Origin: Acidobacteriota bacterium
GTDB lineage: Bacteria > Acidobacteriota > Terriglobia > Terriglobales > Acidobacteriaceae
Assembly: GCA_021792135.1 (NCBI GenBank)
Contig: JAJYVF010000002.1
Span: 202,933-266,932, forward strand
Length of the DNA: 64,000 nucleotides
Direction: 5' to 3'
Shown here piece after piece: positions 51,419 to 59,836 of this stretch. The number at the start of each line of letters is the position of its first letter. Within the stretch, counting starts at the first letter, position 1. Under the pieces are notes generated by a model, which ran no database searches, had not been told where the DNA came from, and saw only the letters and a list, made by a program, of their open reading frames with translations. Both the position numbers and the translations under genes were made by a program.

Positions 51419-52585
51419 ATGTCCAGGCACCCCAACACGGCTCCCAGAAACCGTTACGTGATTTCAACCGTTTCCGGTGAGAGAGTCCGCGCGTTCGTTC
51501 CCCCGCCTTTGCCGCCAAATCAGCGGGCATTTGATTTGGCATCGCTTCAAGCCATCCTTGCCGAAGCGAATCAGGCCATCGGTCGGCTGGATGGCACAAC
51601 CTCTTCTCTCCCTGACCTCAAGCTCTTCCTCTACTCCTACGTTCGTAAGGAGGCCGTGCTCTCGTCTCAGATCGAGGGGACGCAATCTTCTCTGTCCGAC
51701 CTCTTGCTTTATGAGAACGCAGAAACGCCTGGCGTTCCGCTGGACGACGTGCAGGAAGTCTCCAATTATGTGGCGGCCCTGAATCATGGTCTGGAACGCA
51801 TGCGGGACGGCTTTCCTCTCTCCCTTCGCCTCATTCGCGAAATTCACAAGGTGCTTCTGGCCAAGGGTCGCGGAAGCCACGCGCAGCCGGGACAATTTAG
51901 AAAAAGCCAGAACTGGATCGGCGGCAGCCGGCCGGGTAACGCGGCGTACGTCCCACCTCCGCCTGAATATGTCACGGACTGCATGGGCCGGCTGGAGACC
52001 TTCATCCATCAGGAGGGCTCATCGTTGCCCCTGCTGATCAAGGCTGGCCTCGTACATGCACAGTTCGAATCGATCCATCCCTTCCTCGACGGGAATGGCA
52101 GGGTCGGCAGGCTACTCATCACCTTCATGCTTTGTGCCGAGGATGTGCTGCGCGAACCCGTTCTCTATCTCAGCCTCTTCTTCAAAAAGCATCGGCGTCT
52201 CTACTATGACCGGCTCAATGAAACGCGAGAAAGCGAGGGCTGGAGGGCGTGGCTCGACTTCTTCCTGCAAGGTGTCCGCGACACCGCAGATCAGGCAGCG
52301 CGAACGGCCGGCAACATCGACAAACTCTTCAATACGGACAAGGAAAAGATCGAACGCTTCGGCCGCGGCGCAGCTTCTGCGCTCCTGATCTATAGGTATG
52401 CCCAGGCCAACCCGCTTTTCTCGATCAGGAACGCAGCCCGCGAGACGGAGGTAAGTTTTCCAACCGCGTCCGCGGCGGTGGATCGCATGATTGAAGCCGG
52501 CATCCTGCGGGAGTCCAGCGGAAAGCGAAGAGGCCGTCTGTTTCTCTACGGCAGTTACCTTGACATTCTCAACCTGGAATCCTAG
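51419..52585 (+). CDS. Fic-family protein
   Basis: About 388 residues. N-terminal helices with FLYSYVRKEAVLSSQIEGTQSSLSDLL, where SSQIEG is the autoinhibitory (S/T)xxxE(G/N) motif of class II Fic proteins. The catalytic loop is HPFLDGNGRVGR, intact, so AMPylation is expected. The C-terminus is a winged helix (LFSIRNAARETEVSFPTASAAVDRMIEAGIL), as in Fic proteins that bind DNA or autoregulate. Start 51419 (MSRHPNT) is favoured; 51380 is possible. Upstream (51345-51410) is AT-rich with CTTTAAATA/TATTAAAG arms. Cargo gene. Confidence 0.93.
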   Translation: MSRHPNTAPRNRYVISTVSGERVRAFVPPPLPPNQRAFDLASLQAILAEANQAIGRLDGTTSSLPDLKLFLYSYVRKEAVLSSQIEGTQSSLSDLLLYENAETPGVPLDDVQEVSNYVAALNHGLERMRDGFPLSLRLIREIHKVLLAKGRGSHAQPGQFRKSQNWIGGSRPGNAAYVPPPPEYVTDCMGRLETFIHQEGSSLPLLIKAGLVHAQFESIHPFLDGNGRVGRLLITFMLCAEDVLREPVLYLSLFFKKHRRLYYDRLNETRESEGWRAWLDFFLQGVRDTADQAARTAGNIDKLFNTDKEKIERFGRGAASALLIYRYAQANPLFSIRNAARETEVSFPTASAAVDRMIEAGILRESSGKRRGRLFLYGSYLDILNLES

Positions 52586-52627
52586 GCGGGAAGGCGCTGA
52601 AGAGGTTCGTGTCTGATTATGTCCGAG

Positions 52628-52694
52628 CCGATGATGGGGTCTTTCGAAAGAAGAAAAGCTGCGCACCAGGCTTTAGTTGAAAAACTATGCGGGG
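52628..52694 (+). repeat. Cargo-island repeat, copy 3
   Basis: CCGATGATGGGGTCTTTCGA, AAGAAGAAAAGCTGCGCACC, AGGCTTTAGTTGAAAAAC, then GCGGGG. Placed 43 bases after the Fic stop and before the opposite-strand methyltransferase. Confidence 0.8.
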
Positions 52695-52709
52695 AGGCTC
52701 AGCGCCATC

Positions 52710-53456
52710 TCACCGCGCCATCAGCGCGAACACGCCCCAGCCCAGGTATTCACGGGTGTACGCGGCGTAGCGTGCGGGCTCCGAGGTCAGTTCAGCGCGA
52801 ATATCTTTCGCCAAGTCGTCACCGGGATTCGCTTCGAGCCATCGCCGCATGGTGAGCCATTTAGCCGCCTCGTACCTGTCCCAGCTGTCCTGGTCTGCCA
52901 TAACCATTTCCACGACGTCGTAGTTGAGGTCTCCGAATGACGCGAGAAGTTCTGGAAGCGTGAGAAAGTCGGAGATCGAATTGGCAAGGCATCCCCTGGC
53001 AACGTCTTCCGTCGGCGGTAACTGCCGCCAGTACGGCTCGCCGATGAGGATGATCCCTCCGGTGCGGAGGCTCGTCCTCAGAAGCTCGATTGTGCCGATG
53101 ACTCCCCCACCGATCCACGTGGCACCGAGACAGGCTGCCACACCGACCTTTTCGTCGGCGACGTATCCGGCAGCGTCGCCGTGGATGAACTCGACTCGAT
53201 CGGCGACGCCAAGTTCTTCTGCGCGGAGTTTCGCTTGCTCGGTGAACAACTGGCTCAGGTCAATACCGATGCCGCTGATTCCGTAATCACGTGCCCAGGT
53301 GCACAGCATCTCGCCCGAACCGCTGCCGAGATCGAGTACACGGGTGCCCGGTTCCAGACGCAACGCCGCTCCGAGAGTAGCGAGCTTTTCCGGCGTGAAC
53401 GGGTTGTGGATGCGGTGAGCACTTTCGCTCACGTTAAAGATCGGTGGGATGTCCAC
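52710..53456 (-). CDS. Class I SAM-dependent methyltransferase
   Basis: 248 residues. Motif I GTRVLDLGSGSGEMLCTWA, then GIGIDLSQLFTEQAK and RVEFIHGDAAGYV (motif II), GVAACLGATWIGGG (motif III), GGIILIGEPYWRQLP. It belongs to the broad small-molecule methyltransferase group (type 11/25); the substrate is unknown. It is the only gene of the island on the minus strand, bounded by repeats 3 and 4, which marks it as independent cargo. Confidence 0.9.
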   Translation of the reverse strand: MDIPPIFNVSESAHRIHNPFTPEKLATLGAALRLEPGTRVLDLGSGSGEMLCTWARDYGISGIGIDLSQLFTEQAKLRAEELGVADRVEFIHGDAAGYVADEKVGVAACLGATWIGGGVIGTIELLRTSLRTGGIILIGEPYWRQLPPTEDVARGCLANSISDFLTLPELLASFGDLNYDVVEMVMADQDSWDRYEAAKWLTMRRWLEANPGDDLAKDIRAELTSEPARYAAYTREYLGWGVFALMAR

Positions 53457-53933
53457 TGCATAAACGTCCTATGTGTGTGAACGGATTCGCTGCGTCACTA
53501 ACATCGTAATTGAATGTTGCGGGTGTTGGTCGGCAACTCCAAATCAATGTGCGCTGGCTCACTACGCTGCTGAAAGAGTGGAGAGTCCGAGGCCAACAGG
53601 ATGCCACAAGCGATATGAACTACAGGACACCCTGCCGACCTGGGAGAGTTCAAAGCCGATCATGAGGTTTTTCGAAAGAAGAAGAACTGCGTACCAGGCT
53701 TTTGTCGAAAAACTCGGGTGATCACGTCTTCCTGTACCCGTTTCGCTGCACACCATCCTTATAAGAAGCGACATCTGATCGTTTCCATAGAAAGAAGCAT
53801 GTCGATGTTCTCCATCAGCTCCTCGTGACATCGGTCGATCAGACATTTGGACATGCGGTAGCCGCTCGTTTGCACGAATCCACAAACCATGTGACTTTTT
53901 TCGCGACGGATTCCCGTCAAGGAGGCAAGTCCA
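53457..53933. other. Intergenic region before the pilin operon, with repeat 4
   Basis: No supported gene. It holds the block 53526-53563 shared with 49889-49926, repeat copy 4 (53656-53719), and a 170-base leader to the pilin gene with CGATCAGA arms (TCTGATCG near 53772, CGATCAGA near 53835) that may form a stem. The operon promoter should be here but I cannot point to it. Confidence 0.5.
53656..53719 (+). repeat. Cargo-island repeat, copy 4
   Basis: CCGATCATGAGGTTTTTCGA, AAGAAGAAGAACTGCGTACC, AGGCTTTTGTCGAAAAAC. Here TTTTTCGA pairs perfectly with TCGAAAAA, and AAG with CTT inside it. It ends just before the conjugation operon. Confidence 0.8.
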
Positions 53934-54314
53934 ATGATCCAGTCGTTCATGCGAACAGTGCGCGCCGGACGTAAGCAGGTGCTGGCGTTCCTGCTCGCTT
54001 CCTGTATCGGAGCGGCCGTTCTGGCGCCCTGCGCCAGCATGGCCCAAAACCTCGGCACCGTGCCGGCGACGGGCCAGGCCGTCCAGGGCCAGACCGCGGC
54101 ACAGCCGGAAGGCGCATTCCTCAACGCCGTCAACTGGCTGTGCAACGTGATCTGCCCGGTGGGCGCCGGCATCGCCGTCGTCGCGACCATCCTGCAGTGG
54201 CGGAGCGGGCGCAGCTGGCTCCCTTCCGCCATGACCGCGGGCGGTCTGATCTGCGTGTCCGGCATCCTGCGGCTCATCGAGTACTTCATCGCTCAAGGAC
54301 AGGCAATCGGGTAG
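53934..54314 (+). CDS. VirB2/TrbC-like pilin
   Basis: 126 residues. Long signal sequence (VLAFLLASCIGAAVLAPCASMAQ), then a short soluble part and two hydrophobic helices: NWLCNVICPVGAGIAVVATIL and SAMTAGGLICVSGILRLIEYF. This is the layout of conjugative pilins. AAGGAGG lies ten bases upstream. The second helix motif (GGLICVSGILRLIEYFIAQG) recurs in two later genes, suggesting a pilin-derived family here. It opens the second half of the conjugation cluster. Confidence 0.85.
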   Translation: MIQSFMRTVRAGRKQVLAFLLASCIGAAVLAPCASMAQNLGTVPATGQAVQGQTAAQPEGAFLNAVNWLCNVICPVGAGIAVVATILQWRSGRSWLPSAMTAGGLICVSGILRLIEYFIAQGQAIG

Positions 54315-54321
54315 GCGGTTT

Positions 54322-55008
54322 ATGCAGGCGCCACTGGTTTTCAGAGCCATTCTCGGGCTGCTCATGGATCTCGCTATCCCTGCGTCGCTGGGCGCGTTCG
54401 TGATGGCGGCCATGAGGCTGCGCTCGGAAGGGGGAATGAACTTTGAGGCCAGTGGCGGCTTTCTGAAGTGGCTGCTCTGGGGTTGTTTCCTGTTGAGCTT
54501 GCCTGGGGTCAGCCATTGGCTGGCTCAGGAGTCGGTTCCCGGAGCGCAACAACTCGTAATTGCCGGCGCGACCGGTGCGCCGTACACCGCCGGTATCGAG
54601 CGGGTCACCAACGATTTTGTTAACGACGTTCTGATCGGACATATCGTCCCAGTGGTCGCGGCGTCTCTTGTCTTCAAAGCAGTTCTCGATATGAGCCAGG
54701 GCTACAACCCTCTGGCTTCGATCATTGCGGCCTTGTTTCTTCTTGGCGTGCAGGGGTTTTACAACCTCGCGACCGGTAGCTGGATGCAGACCGGTGACGC
54801 CTATGGAATGACTGACATGCTGATGAGCATGTTCGGATATGCCGCCAACCAGATCAGCCCCATCGTCGGTGGCCTTGCCCTGTCGGCGGCGATTCTCAAT
54901 CACGTGCGACACCGCCCGTGGGGTGCTCTTGCCGCGAGTGGACTTGCCTTCCTGTGCGTCAGCGGGATCTGGGCGCTGGTGACGCATTTTGCGGGAGTGA
55001 GCCTGTGA
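54322..55008 (+). CDS. Multi-spanning membrane protein with pilin-like C-terminal helix
   Basis: 228 residues with about six hydrophobic segments. The C-terminal part contains QISPIVGGLALSAAIL and GALAASGLAFLCVSGIWALVTHF, which parallels the two-helix module of the pilin gene before it (ISPxxGG..., GGxxCVSGIxRL). The function is not known; the position between pilin and VirB3 suggests a T4SS inner-membrane part. The next gene starts with an overlapping GTGA. Confidence 0.7.
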   Translation: MQAPLVFRAILGLLMDLAIPASLGAFVMAAMRLRSEGGMNFEASGGFLKWLLWGCFLLSLPGVSHWLAQESVPGAQQLVIAGATGAPYTAGIERVTNDFVNDVLIGHIVPVVAASLVFKAVLDMSQGYNPLASIIAALFLLGVQGFYNLATGSWMQTGDAYGMTDMLMSMFGYAANQISPIVGGLALSAAILNHVRHRPWGALAASGLAFLCVSGIWALVTHFAGVSL

Positions 55009-55241
55009 AGCGTCATGCGCTGGAGCTTGTCGGCGCGATCCTGCTGTGTCTCGCGGCGTACTTCTCCTATGCGGCACGGGCTCCAATTTCATCGCCTCTT
55101 ATAGGAGCAGGATCTGTGGCGGCGTCGAGTCCGGCCGCATGGTCTTTGGAGTTTGTCGCAATTCCCAAGCTGCGCATCAGCTGGCCGAGATTCCCAAATT
55201 TCTGCGTCGGGCTTTGCACGAGGGAGGATTACCTGCAATGA
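55005..55241 (+). CDS. Small membrane-anchored protein
   Basis: 78 residues from GTG 55005, overlapping the preceding stop by four bases, and its own stop overlaps the next ATG (ATGA at 55238). One hydrophobic segment near the N-terminus (LELVGAILLCLAAYFSYAA), then a short exposed part. Translational coupling on both sides is the main support for it being real. No family recognised. Confidence 0.6.
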   Translation: MKRHALELVGAILLCLAAYFSYAARAPISSPLIGAGSVAASSPAAWSLEFVAIPKLRISWPRFPNFCVGLCTREDYLQ

Positions 55242-55513
55242 ACTACCGGCTGCTCTTGCAATCCGCTGTGTTCGTCCTCGAAGGGCTGTTGCTTGTCCTC
55301 CTGCTCTCAGCTGCCCTGCATTTCGAGGCGGCGCGGCTTGTGTTCGGGATTGCTGTGGCTGTGTTTTGTCTAATAGTCGAGATCTTCGTGGCGGTTCGGG
55401 TCGCTCAGCGTTTGTGGAAGTGGAGCGGACACCTTGCACGGTTGGTGATTCGGGAAACTCCCGGCACATCCGTCCCCGGAGCAACGGCAACCGGAACGCG
55501 AGGTGAGGCATGA
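55238..55513 (+). CDS. Small membrane protein with two spans
   Basis: 91 residues, start 55238 with GGGAGG upstream. Two membrane segments (LLLQSAVFVLEGLLLVLLLSAAL and LVFGIAVAVFCLIVEIFVAVRV), then a basic cytoplasmic tail. The stop overlaps the next start (ATGA at 55510). It has no recognised family; the place in the operon suggests an accessory inner-membrane part. Confidence 0.7.
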   Translation: MNYRLLLQSAVFVLEGLLLVLLLSAALHFEAARLVFGIAVAVFCLIVEIFVAVRVAQRLWKWSGHLARLVIRETPGTSVPGATATGTRGEA

Positions 55514-55968
55514 ATGGCGGCTCCTTCGACGCCGGGATGCTGGGGCTGACCAACTGGGTGGGCAATGCCGTCATGCCCATTCTCGCCGTGCTGATTCTGG
55601 CGCTTGGCATTTTCAAATACTCGCGCGGCTACCATATCGAACCGTACATCGCCGGGACCATGAGCGCACTTTCAGTGTCCGGTCTCCTGCGGCTGGCGGA
55701 GGTCTTCGCGAGCCAGGGGTCGGGAACGACGCAGTACTGGGCGGCGATCCTCTGCCTCGCTGACTGGGTTGGCAATGTGATTCTTCCTGTCTACGGAGGG
55801 ATCGAGATTGCGCGCGCCGTGCTCGGCCTGGGCGGATTCTTCGAGCGGCTCTATATCGGCGACGACTGGATCAGGCATTTTGTCGCCGGCGGCGCCTGCC
55901 TATGCGTGTCGGGCCTGATGCGCCTGATGGAGCACTTCATCGCGGCCGGGACGGCGGGGGTGGCGTAA
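55510..55968 (+). CDS. Tandem pilin-like membrane protein
   Basis: 152 residues that read as two copies of the VirB2-like helix pair. Copy 1: LTNWVGNAVMPILAVLILAL and SALSVSGLLRLAEVFASQG. Copy 2: LADWVGNVILPVYGGIEIAR and GGACLCVSGLMRLMEHFIAAG. Both match the pilin at 53934 (VNWLCNVICPVGAGIAVV and GGLICVSGILRLIEYFIAQG). No signal peptide is obvious. A natural two-unit pilin fusion is unusual; it may be a minor pilin or a platform protein. Its end abuts VirB3. Confidence 0.78.
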   Translation: MNGGSFDAGMLGLTNWVGNAVMPILAVLILALGIFKYSRGYHIEPYIAGTMSALSVSGLLRLAEVFASQGSGTTQYWAAILCLADWVGNVILPVYGGIEIARAVLGLGGFFERLYIGDDWIRHFVAGGACLCVSGLMRLMEHFIAAGTAGVA

Positions 55969-56325
55969 ATGACCTTACGGATGAGCCCGGTATCGAGGAA
56001 TCTGCACGCCAAGGTCACGATGCTGGGCCTTGAGCTTGAGGACATGCTCTTTCTCGCCATGGCCTGCGCAATCGCCATGCTGGTCGGGCAGTTTGTCTTC
56101 CCCAACCGCTACATGTTCTTTCTGCCTATGAACTGGTTCCTGATGGTGATGGTGCTGGTTCTCGGCGTGCCCGGCCTGGTGCTGTTCAAGTACGGCAAGC
56201 CGCGCGGCTACCTGCTCGATCTGGTGACTTACTACGGGATGCCGCGGGCGTATTGCGGCTGCGCCCGGGATCGCAAGCTCACATCGGATTTCCTCACGGA
56301 TTCCGACAACATGGAGGCGGACTGA
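55969..56325 (+). CDS. VirB3/TrbD-like protein
   Basis: 118 residues with two adjacent membrane segments (LELEDMLFLAMACAIAMLVGQFV and NWFLMVMVLVLGVPGLVLF), preceded by MSPVSRNLHAKVTMLGLE, the short polar lead typical of VirB3/TrbD. The C-terminal part is cytoplasmic and basic. It starts directly after the tandem-pilin stop, and its TGA overlaps the VirB4 ATG (TGATG). VirB3 and VirB4 always cooperate. Confidence 0.82.
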   Translation: MTLRMSPVSRNLHAKVTMLGLELEDMLFLAMACAIAMLVGQFVFPNRYMFFLPMNWFLMVMVLVLGVPGLVLFKYGKPRGYLLDLVTYYGMPRAYCGCARDRKLTSDFLTDSDNMEAD

Positions 56326-59069
56326 TGCCCAAAACCCGCGCACAGCATGAACGCTCTCTTGAAGACCCGGCGGTATGCGAACTGCTGAAGATCCGCGATT
56401 TTCTCGATAACGTGATGGTTCGCACGGACGGGTGCTATGTCGCCGGATTCCGCGTTGCCGGCGCCATGACCTATTTCGGCGATGACGATGAGCGCAATGA
56501 AGCAAAGAGCGTTCTGGAATCCCTGCTCCGGGCCATGCCGGAACAGAGCATGCGGCTCCAGTTTCGTTACGAGGTCGTCGAGAGCCTCAACGGCCTGCTC
56601 GATCAGTACCGCACCGAATCGCGCTGTGAGAACGCGGAGGTTCAGGCGCTCGACGAGCAGCGTCTTGCAGTCTGGTCGGAAAAGGAAAAGCAGGGCGCCT
56701 ACCTCACGCGGATTGCGGCGGTCTACCTGATCTGGGATCCGGCGAAACACAAGCGTACGTTGCTCGCGGGCGGAGCGCCGATGAGCAAAGAGGATCGCCG
56801 GCGGGCGCACGGGGGCTTTACTCTCTCAGTTACCAAATCGGTCGAGAAATCGCGGAAGGAGCACCAGGACACCGTCGCCGAGTTCGAGTCTCTCATTGCC
56901 GGCATTGAGTCCGCGATGAAGGCCGGCGGCCTCGGGCCGGAACGGATCTCGGATGGCGACCTCTTTCTTGAAGTTAAGCGGGCAATGCGTCCCATGGACC
57001 CCGACCGCAAGCCGCTCCGGGCGCATCCCGCCGAGACACGCTACATTTCCCCTCGCGAGCGCGCCACAACTGTCAGCATTCTCGGGCAGACCGAGAGCTA
57101 CATCAATATCGACGGCCTGCTGTGGAGCTTCATCAGTCTGAACACGCCTCCGGATGGAACGTATCCGGGCATCCTGCGGCAGCTGATGACGATCGGTTTT
57201 CCCGTCGTCATCTCGACGAACGTATCGATTCCCGACCAAAGGGCCGTTCTCGACAAGTACAAGAAGAAGCTGCGCAAGATGCAGGCGGCGCAGAAGGATT
57301 CGAAGGGCAATCTTCGCGTCGATGTCACAGCCCAGGTGGCGACGCACGAATTAATTCAGATCCAACAGGAGCTGATCGCAAATTCGGTGAAGACCGCACG
57401 TCTGGGCATGATCATTGGAATCCGGACCTCGGCCCCGGCGTGGTCCGCCGAGCAATACGAGAAAGCGGAACGGGAGTTGGCGAACCGGCGTCAGCAGGTG
57501 CTCCATGTCGTCGCGCACATGAACGGCGCCCGCGGGCTCACGGAGACGCTTGCGACCCGCCGCATCTATCTCTCGACATTGCCTGGACTCGCCGAGGATG
57601 ACCGACGCGACCTCGATCTGCTCACCCCACACGGCGCCGACTTGCTGCCGCTGGAACTTCCCTGGTCCGGGACGACTCGCTCGCCGCTGATGCTGTTCGA
57701 GACCCCCTACCGGCAGCTCTTGCCTTTCTCGCCGTTCGATCCGGCGCTCGAAAACGCCAACGCAATCATCGCCGCAACCTCGGGAACGGGCAAGAGCGTG
57801 CTGGTCGGGAAGATGCTGCTGACCTGCGCGAGGCAGGACGTGCAGGTGTCGATCATCGAGCGGGGCGACAGCTACTACCATGCGGTTGCATTCATGGGCG
57901 GCGAGATGATCACCATGTCTCTCGACAGCCGGCAGACCATCAATCCCTTCGATCTCGAGCCGGGGCAGACGGAGCCTTCGAACGATCACCTGTCCTTTCT
58001 CAAGAACCTGACGCGATTCATGATCGGCGACAGCGGCGAAGGGGACACAGACCTGCTCGACAACCTGATCATGAATGCGATTCGCAAGACCTACGCGCGG
58101 GCGCAGATGCGAATGGATAACCCGATTCCGCTTTATAGCGACCTCTACGACGAACTCCAGAACTACTACGACGAAGACAAGAATCCCCACGTAAACGAAA
58201 TGGCGCGGATCGCCGCGGCGAAGCTGCGTGCCTGGGTGAACAACGGGATGTATGCGCGCCTCTTCGACACGCACACCACCATCGACATGACAACTCCATG
58301 GCTCTACTTCAACGTGGAGCAGTTGAAGGACGACCCGAAGCTCGAAGTGGCGATGAGCCTGCTGATTGCCTACACGACGACGCGACGCGCCCAGGGCAAG
58401 ACGAACAAACGGTGCATCACCGTACTCGATGAGTGCTGGGCGCTTCTCCAGTCCCCGAGTCTTGCGCCGGTTGTCGTGCAGTTGTTTCGCACGGCCAGGA
58501 AGCGCAACGCCTGCGTCTGGGGTATTTCGCAGGCGGTTGAGGACTTTACCGGGACACCGGACAAGCCCAACGAGTTCGGCGGCGCCATTCTCGCAACGAC
58601 CGCGATCAAGCTGATCGGCCGGCAAAAAGGCAATTTCGACGTACTGCGCCATTTCGTTCATTTGAACGAGACCACGCTGAACAGGGTGAAATCGCTGGGC
58701 ATGACTGAAAAGGGCAGGAAAAGCGAGTTCCTGATCGTGATTGGGGAGAAGGCAGAGACCACGCACAGCCTCTACATCGTTCCCACGCCCATCGAGTACT
58801 GGCTGCTGACGACCTATCCGCGGGAACGCTGGTACCGGCAGTGGTGGCTGTCGACACATAGCGAAATCAGCCGGTTCGAAGCTTTCGAAGAACTGGCGAG
58901 AACGTTTCCGAACGGTCTTTCGGAGGTGCCCGAATTGCCCGAGGAGCGTTCAGGCGAAGTGAGCCGGTTGGGTACAGAAGGCGGGAAAAGGTCTCCGAAG
59001 CCGGAGACCCATCAGCGCAACTCGGACGCGTCGGAAGCCGAAGTCTCGTTTGAGGAGGAACTGGTATGA
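56325..59069 (+). CDS. VirB4/TrbE conjugation ATPase
   Basis: 914 residues, the largest gene of the cluster. N-terminal VirB4 domain (RIRDFLDNVMVRTDGCYVAGFR-like start), C-terminal ATPase: Walker A ATSGTGKSVLVGKM, HexA region NPFDLEPGQTEPSND, Walker B RCITVLDECWALL, and arginine region VQLFRTARKRNACVWGISQAVEDF. It powers pilus assembly and substrate transfer at the inner membrane. The last about 60 residues are acidic and disordered. Overlaps VirB3 (TGATG) and the following gene (ATGA). Confidence 0.95.
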   Translation: MPKTRAQHERSLEDPAVCELLKIRDFLDNVMVRTDGCYVAGFRVAGAMTYFGDDDERNEAKSVLESLLRAMPEQSMRLQFRYEVVESLNGLLDQYRTESRCENAEVQALDEQRLAVWSEKEKQGAYLTRIAAVYLIWDPAKHKRTLLAGGAPMSKEDRRRAHGGFTLSVTKSVEKSRKEHQDTVAEFESLIAGIESAMKAGGLGPERISDGDLFLEVKRAMRPMDPDRKPLRAHPAETRYISPRERATTVSILGQTESYINIDGLLWSFISLNTPPDGTYPGILRQLMTIGFPVVISTNVSIPDQRAVLDKYKKKLRKMQAAQKDSKGNLRVDVTAQVATHELIQIQQELIANSVKTARLGMIIGIRTSAPAWSAEQYEKAERELANRRQQVLHVVAHMNGARGLTETLATRRIYLSTLPGLAEDDRRDLDLLTPHGADLLPLELPWSGTTRSPLMLFETPYRQLLPFSPFDPALENANAIIAATSGTGKSVLVGKMLLTCARQDVQVSIIERGDSYYHAVAFMGGEMITMSLDSRQTINPFDLEPGQTEPSNDHLSFLKNLTRFMIGDSGEGDTDLLDNLIMNAIRKTYARAQMRMDNPIPLYSDLYDELQNYYDEDKNPHVNEMARIAAAKLRAWVNNGMYARLFDTHTTIDMTTPWLYFNVEQLKDDPKLEVAMSLLIAYTTTRRAQGKTNKRCITVLDECWALLQSPSLAPVVVQLFRTARKRNACVWGISQAVEDFTGTPDKPNEFGGAILATTAIKLIGRQKGNFDVLRHFVHLNETTLNRVKSLGMTEKGRKSEFLIVIGEKAETTHSLYIVPTPIEYWLLTTYPRERWYRQWWLSTHSEISRFEAFEELARTFPNGLSEVPELPEERSGEVSRLGTEGGKRSPKPETHQRNSDASEAEVSFEEELV

Positions 59070-59836
59070 GAAAAACCCGTTCCGAGCGGATTGCCTTTAC
59101 ATGCAGTGCCATCCTGCTGCTGGCCCTTCTCGTCCCGACGGGCGCCTATGCGCAGTTCGGAGGACTTTTCTCCGCGATCCTTGGAACGATCACCGGACCC
59201 ATCGGCGGGGCGCTGACCGACATCAACCGGGTTCGCAGCGAGGTCCTTCAGACAGAGCAACAGGCTCTCTGGCCGGTGGCCCTGATCGAGGAAACGCGCA
59301 ACTACATCGCTACGATCAAGGCCAGCTACCGCGGATGGATGAACAGCGTCTTCGACATCCGGGTCAACAGCGCTATTCTCCCGGCATCGAGGAGTTTTGA
59401 ATCGGAGTTCCTGAGCGCGCAGAGCGGGCAGATTCCTGACATTAGTCAGAGCTACGCGACCGAGTATGGTGCTCAGCCCGCGATGGGGGCTGCGCCGCAG
59501 CTGAATCTTCAAATGATGGACATGGAAGACGCGACCGCCAGGGATGCAACCGAACAATCGATGGCCGCCGACCAGGCCACACAGACGATGCTCCAAACAG
59601 CCCAGAAGATCGAGGACCAGGCCGAAACCACAGCTCCCGGGACTGCGGACATGGTTGCAGCCGAAGCGCGTACCGCCGAGCTTGCCAGCATCGCCATGCA
59701 ACAGAAGCTGCTTGCCTATCAATTGCGCGAGGCGGCGATCGAGCTTGCTCACCGGGATGCGGTCCTAAAGCAATCGACGACCAACATGCAGAACCTCAAT
59801 CAGCAACTGTTGAACCGAATTGGAGGTGGTCAGTGA
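59066..59836 (+). CDS. VirB5/TrbJ-like protein, paralogue 1
   Basis: 256 residues. Signal peptide (AFTCSAILLLALLVPTGAYAQ). Almost entirely helical afterwards: ILGTITGPIGGALTDINRVRSEVLQTEQQAL, SMAADQATQTMLQTAQKIEDQAET, RTAELASIAMQQKLLAYQLREAAIELAHRDA, ending KQSTTNMQNLNQQLLNRIGG, a TrbJ-like periplasmic coiled protein that tips or stabilises the pilus. Overlaps VirB4 (ATGA) and the next gene (GTGA). Confidence 0.82.
   Translation: MRKTRSERIAFTCSAILLLALLVPTGAYAQFGGLFSAILGTITGPIGGALTDINRVRSEVLQTEQQALWPVALIEETRNYIATIKASYRGWMNSVFDIRVNSAILPASRSFESEFLSAQSGQIPDISQSYATEYGAQPAMGAAPQLNLQMMDMEDATARDATEQSMAADQATQTMLQTAQKIEDQAETTAPGTADMVAAEARTAELASIAMQQKLLAYQLREAAIELAHRDAVLKQSTTNMQNLNQQLLNRIGGGQ

Noticed and set aside
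49298..53719. Integron attC sites as an explanation for the cargo repeats
   Set aside because: No RYYYAAC/GTTRRRY core pairs are found in the copies, one cargo gene is reversed, and no integron integrase is present in the window.
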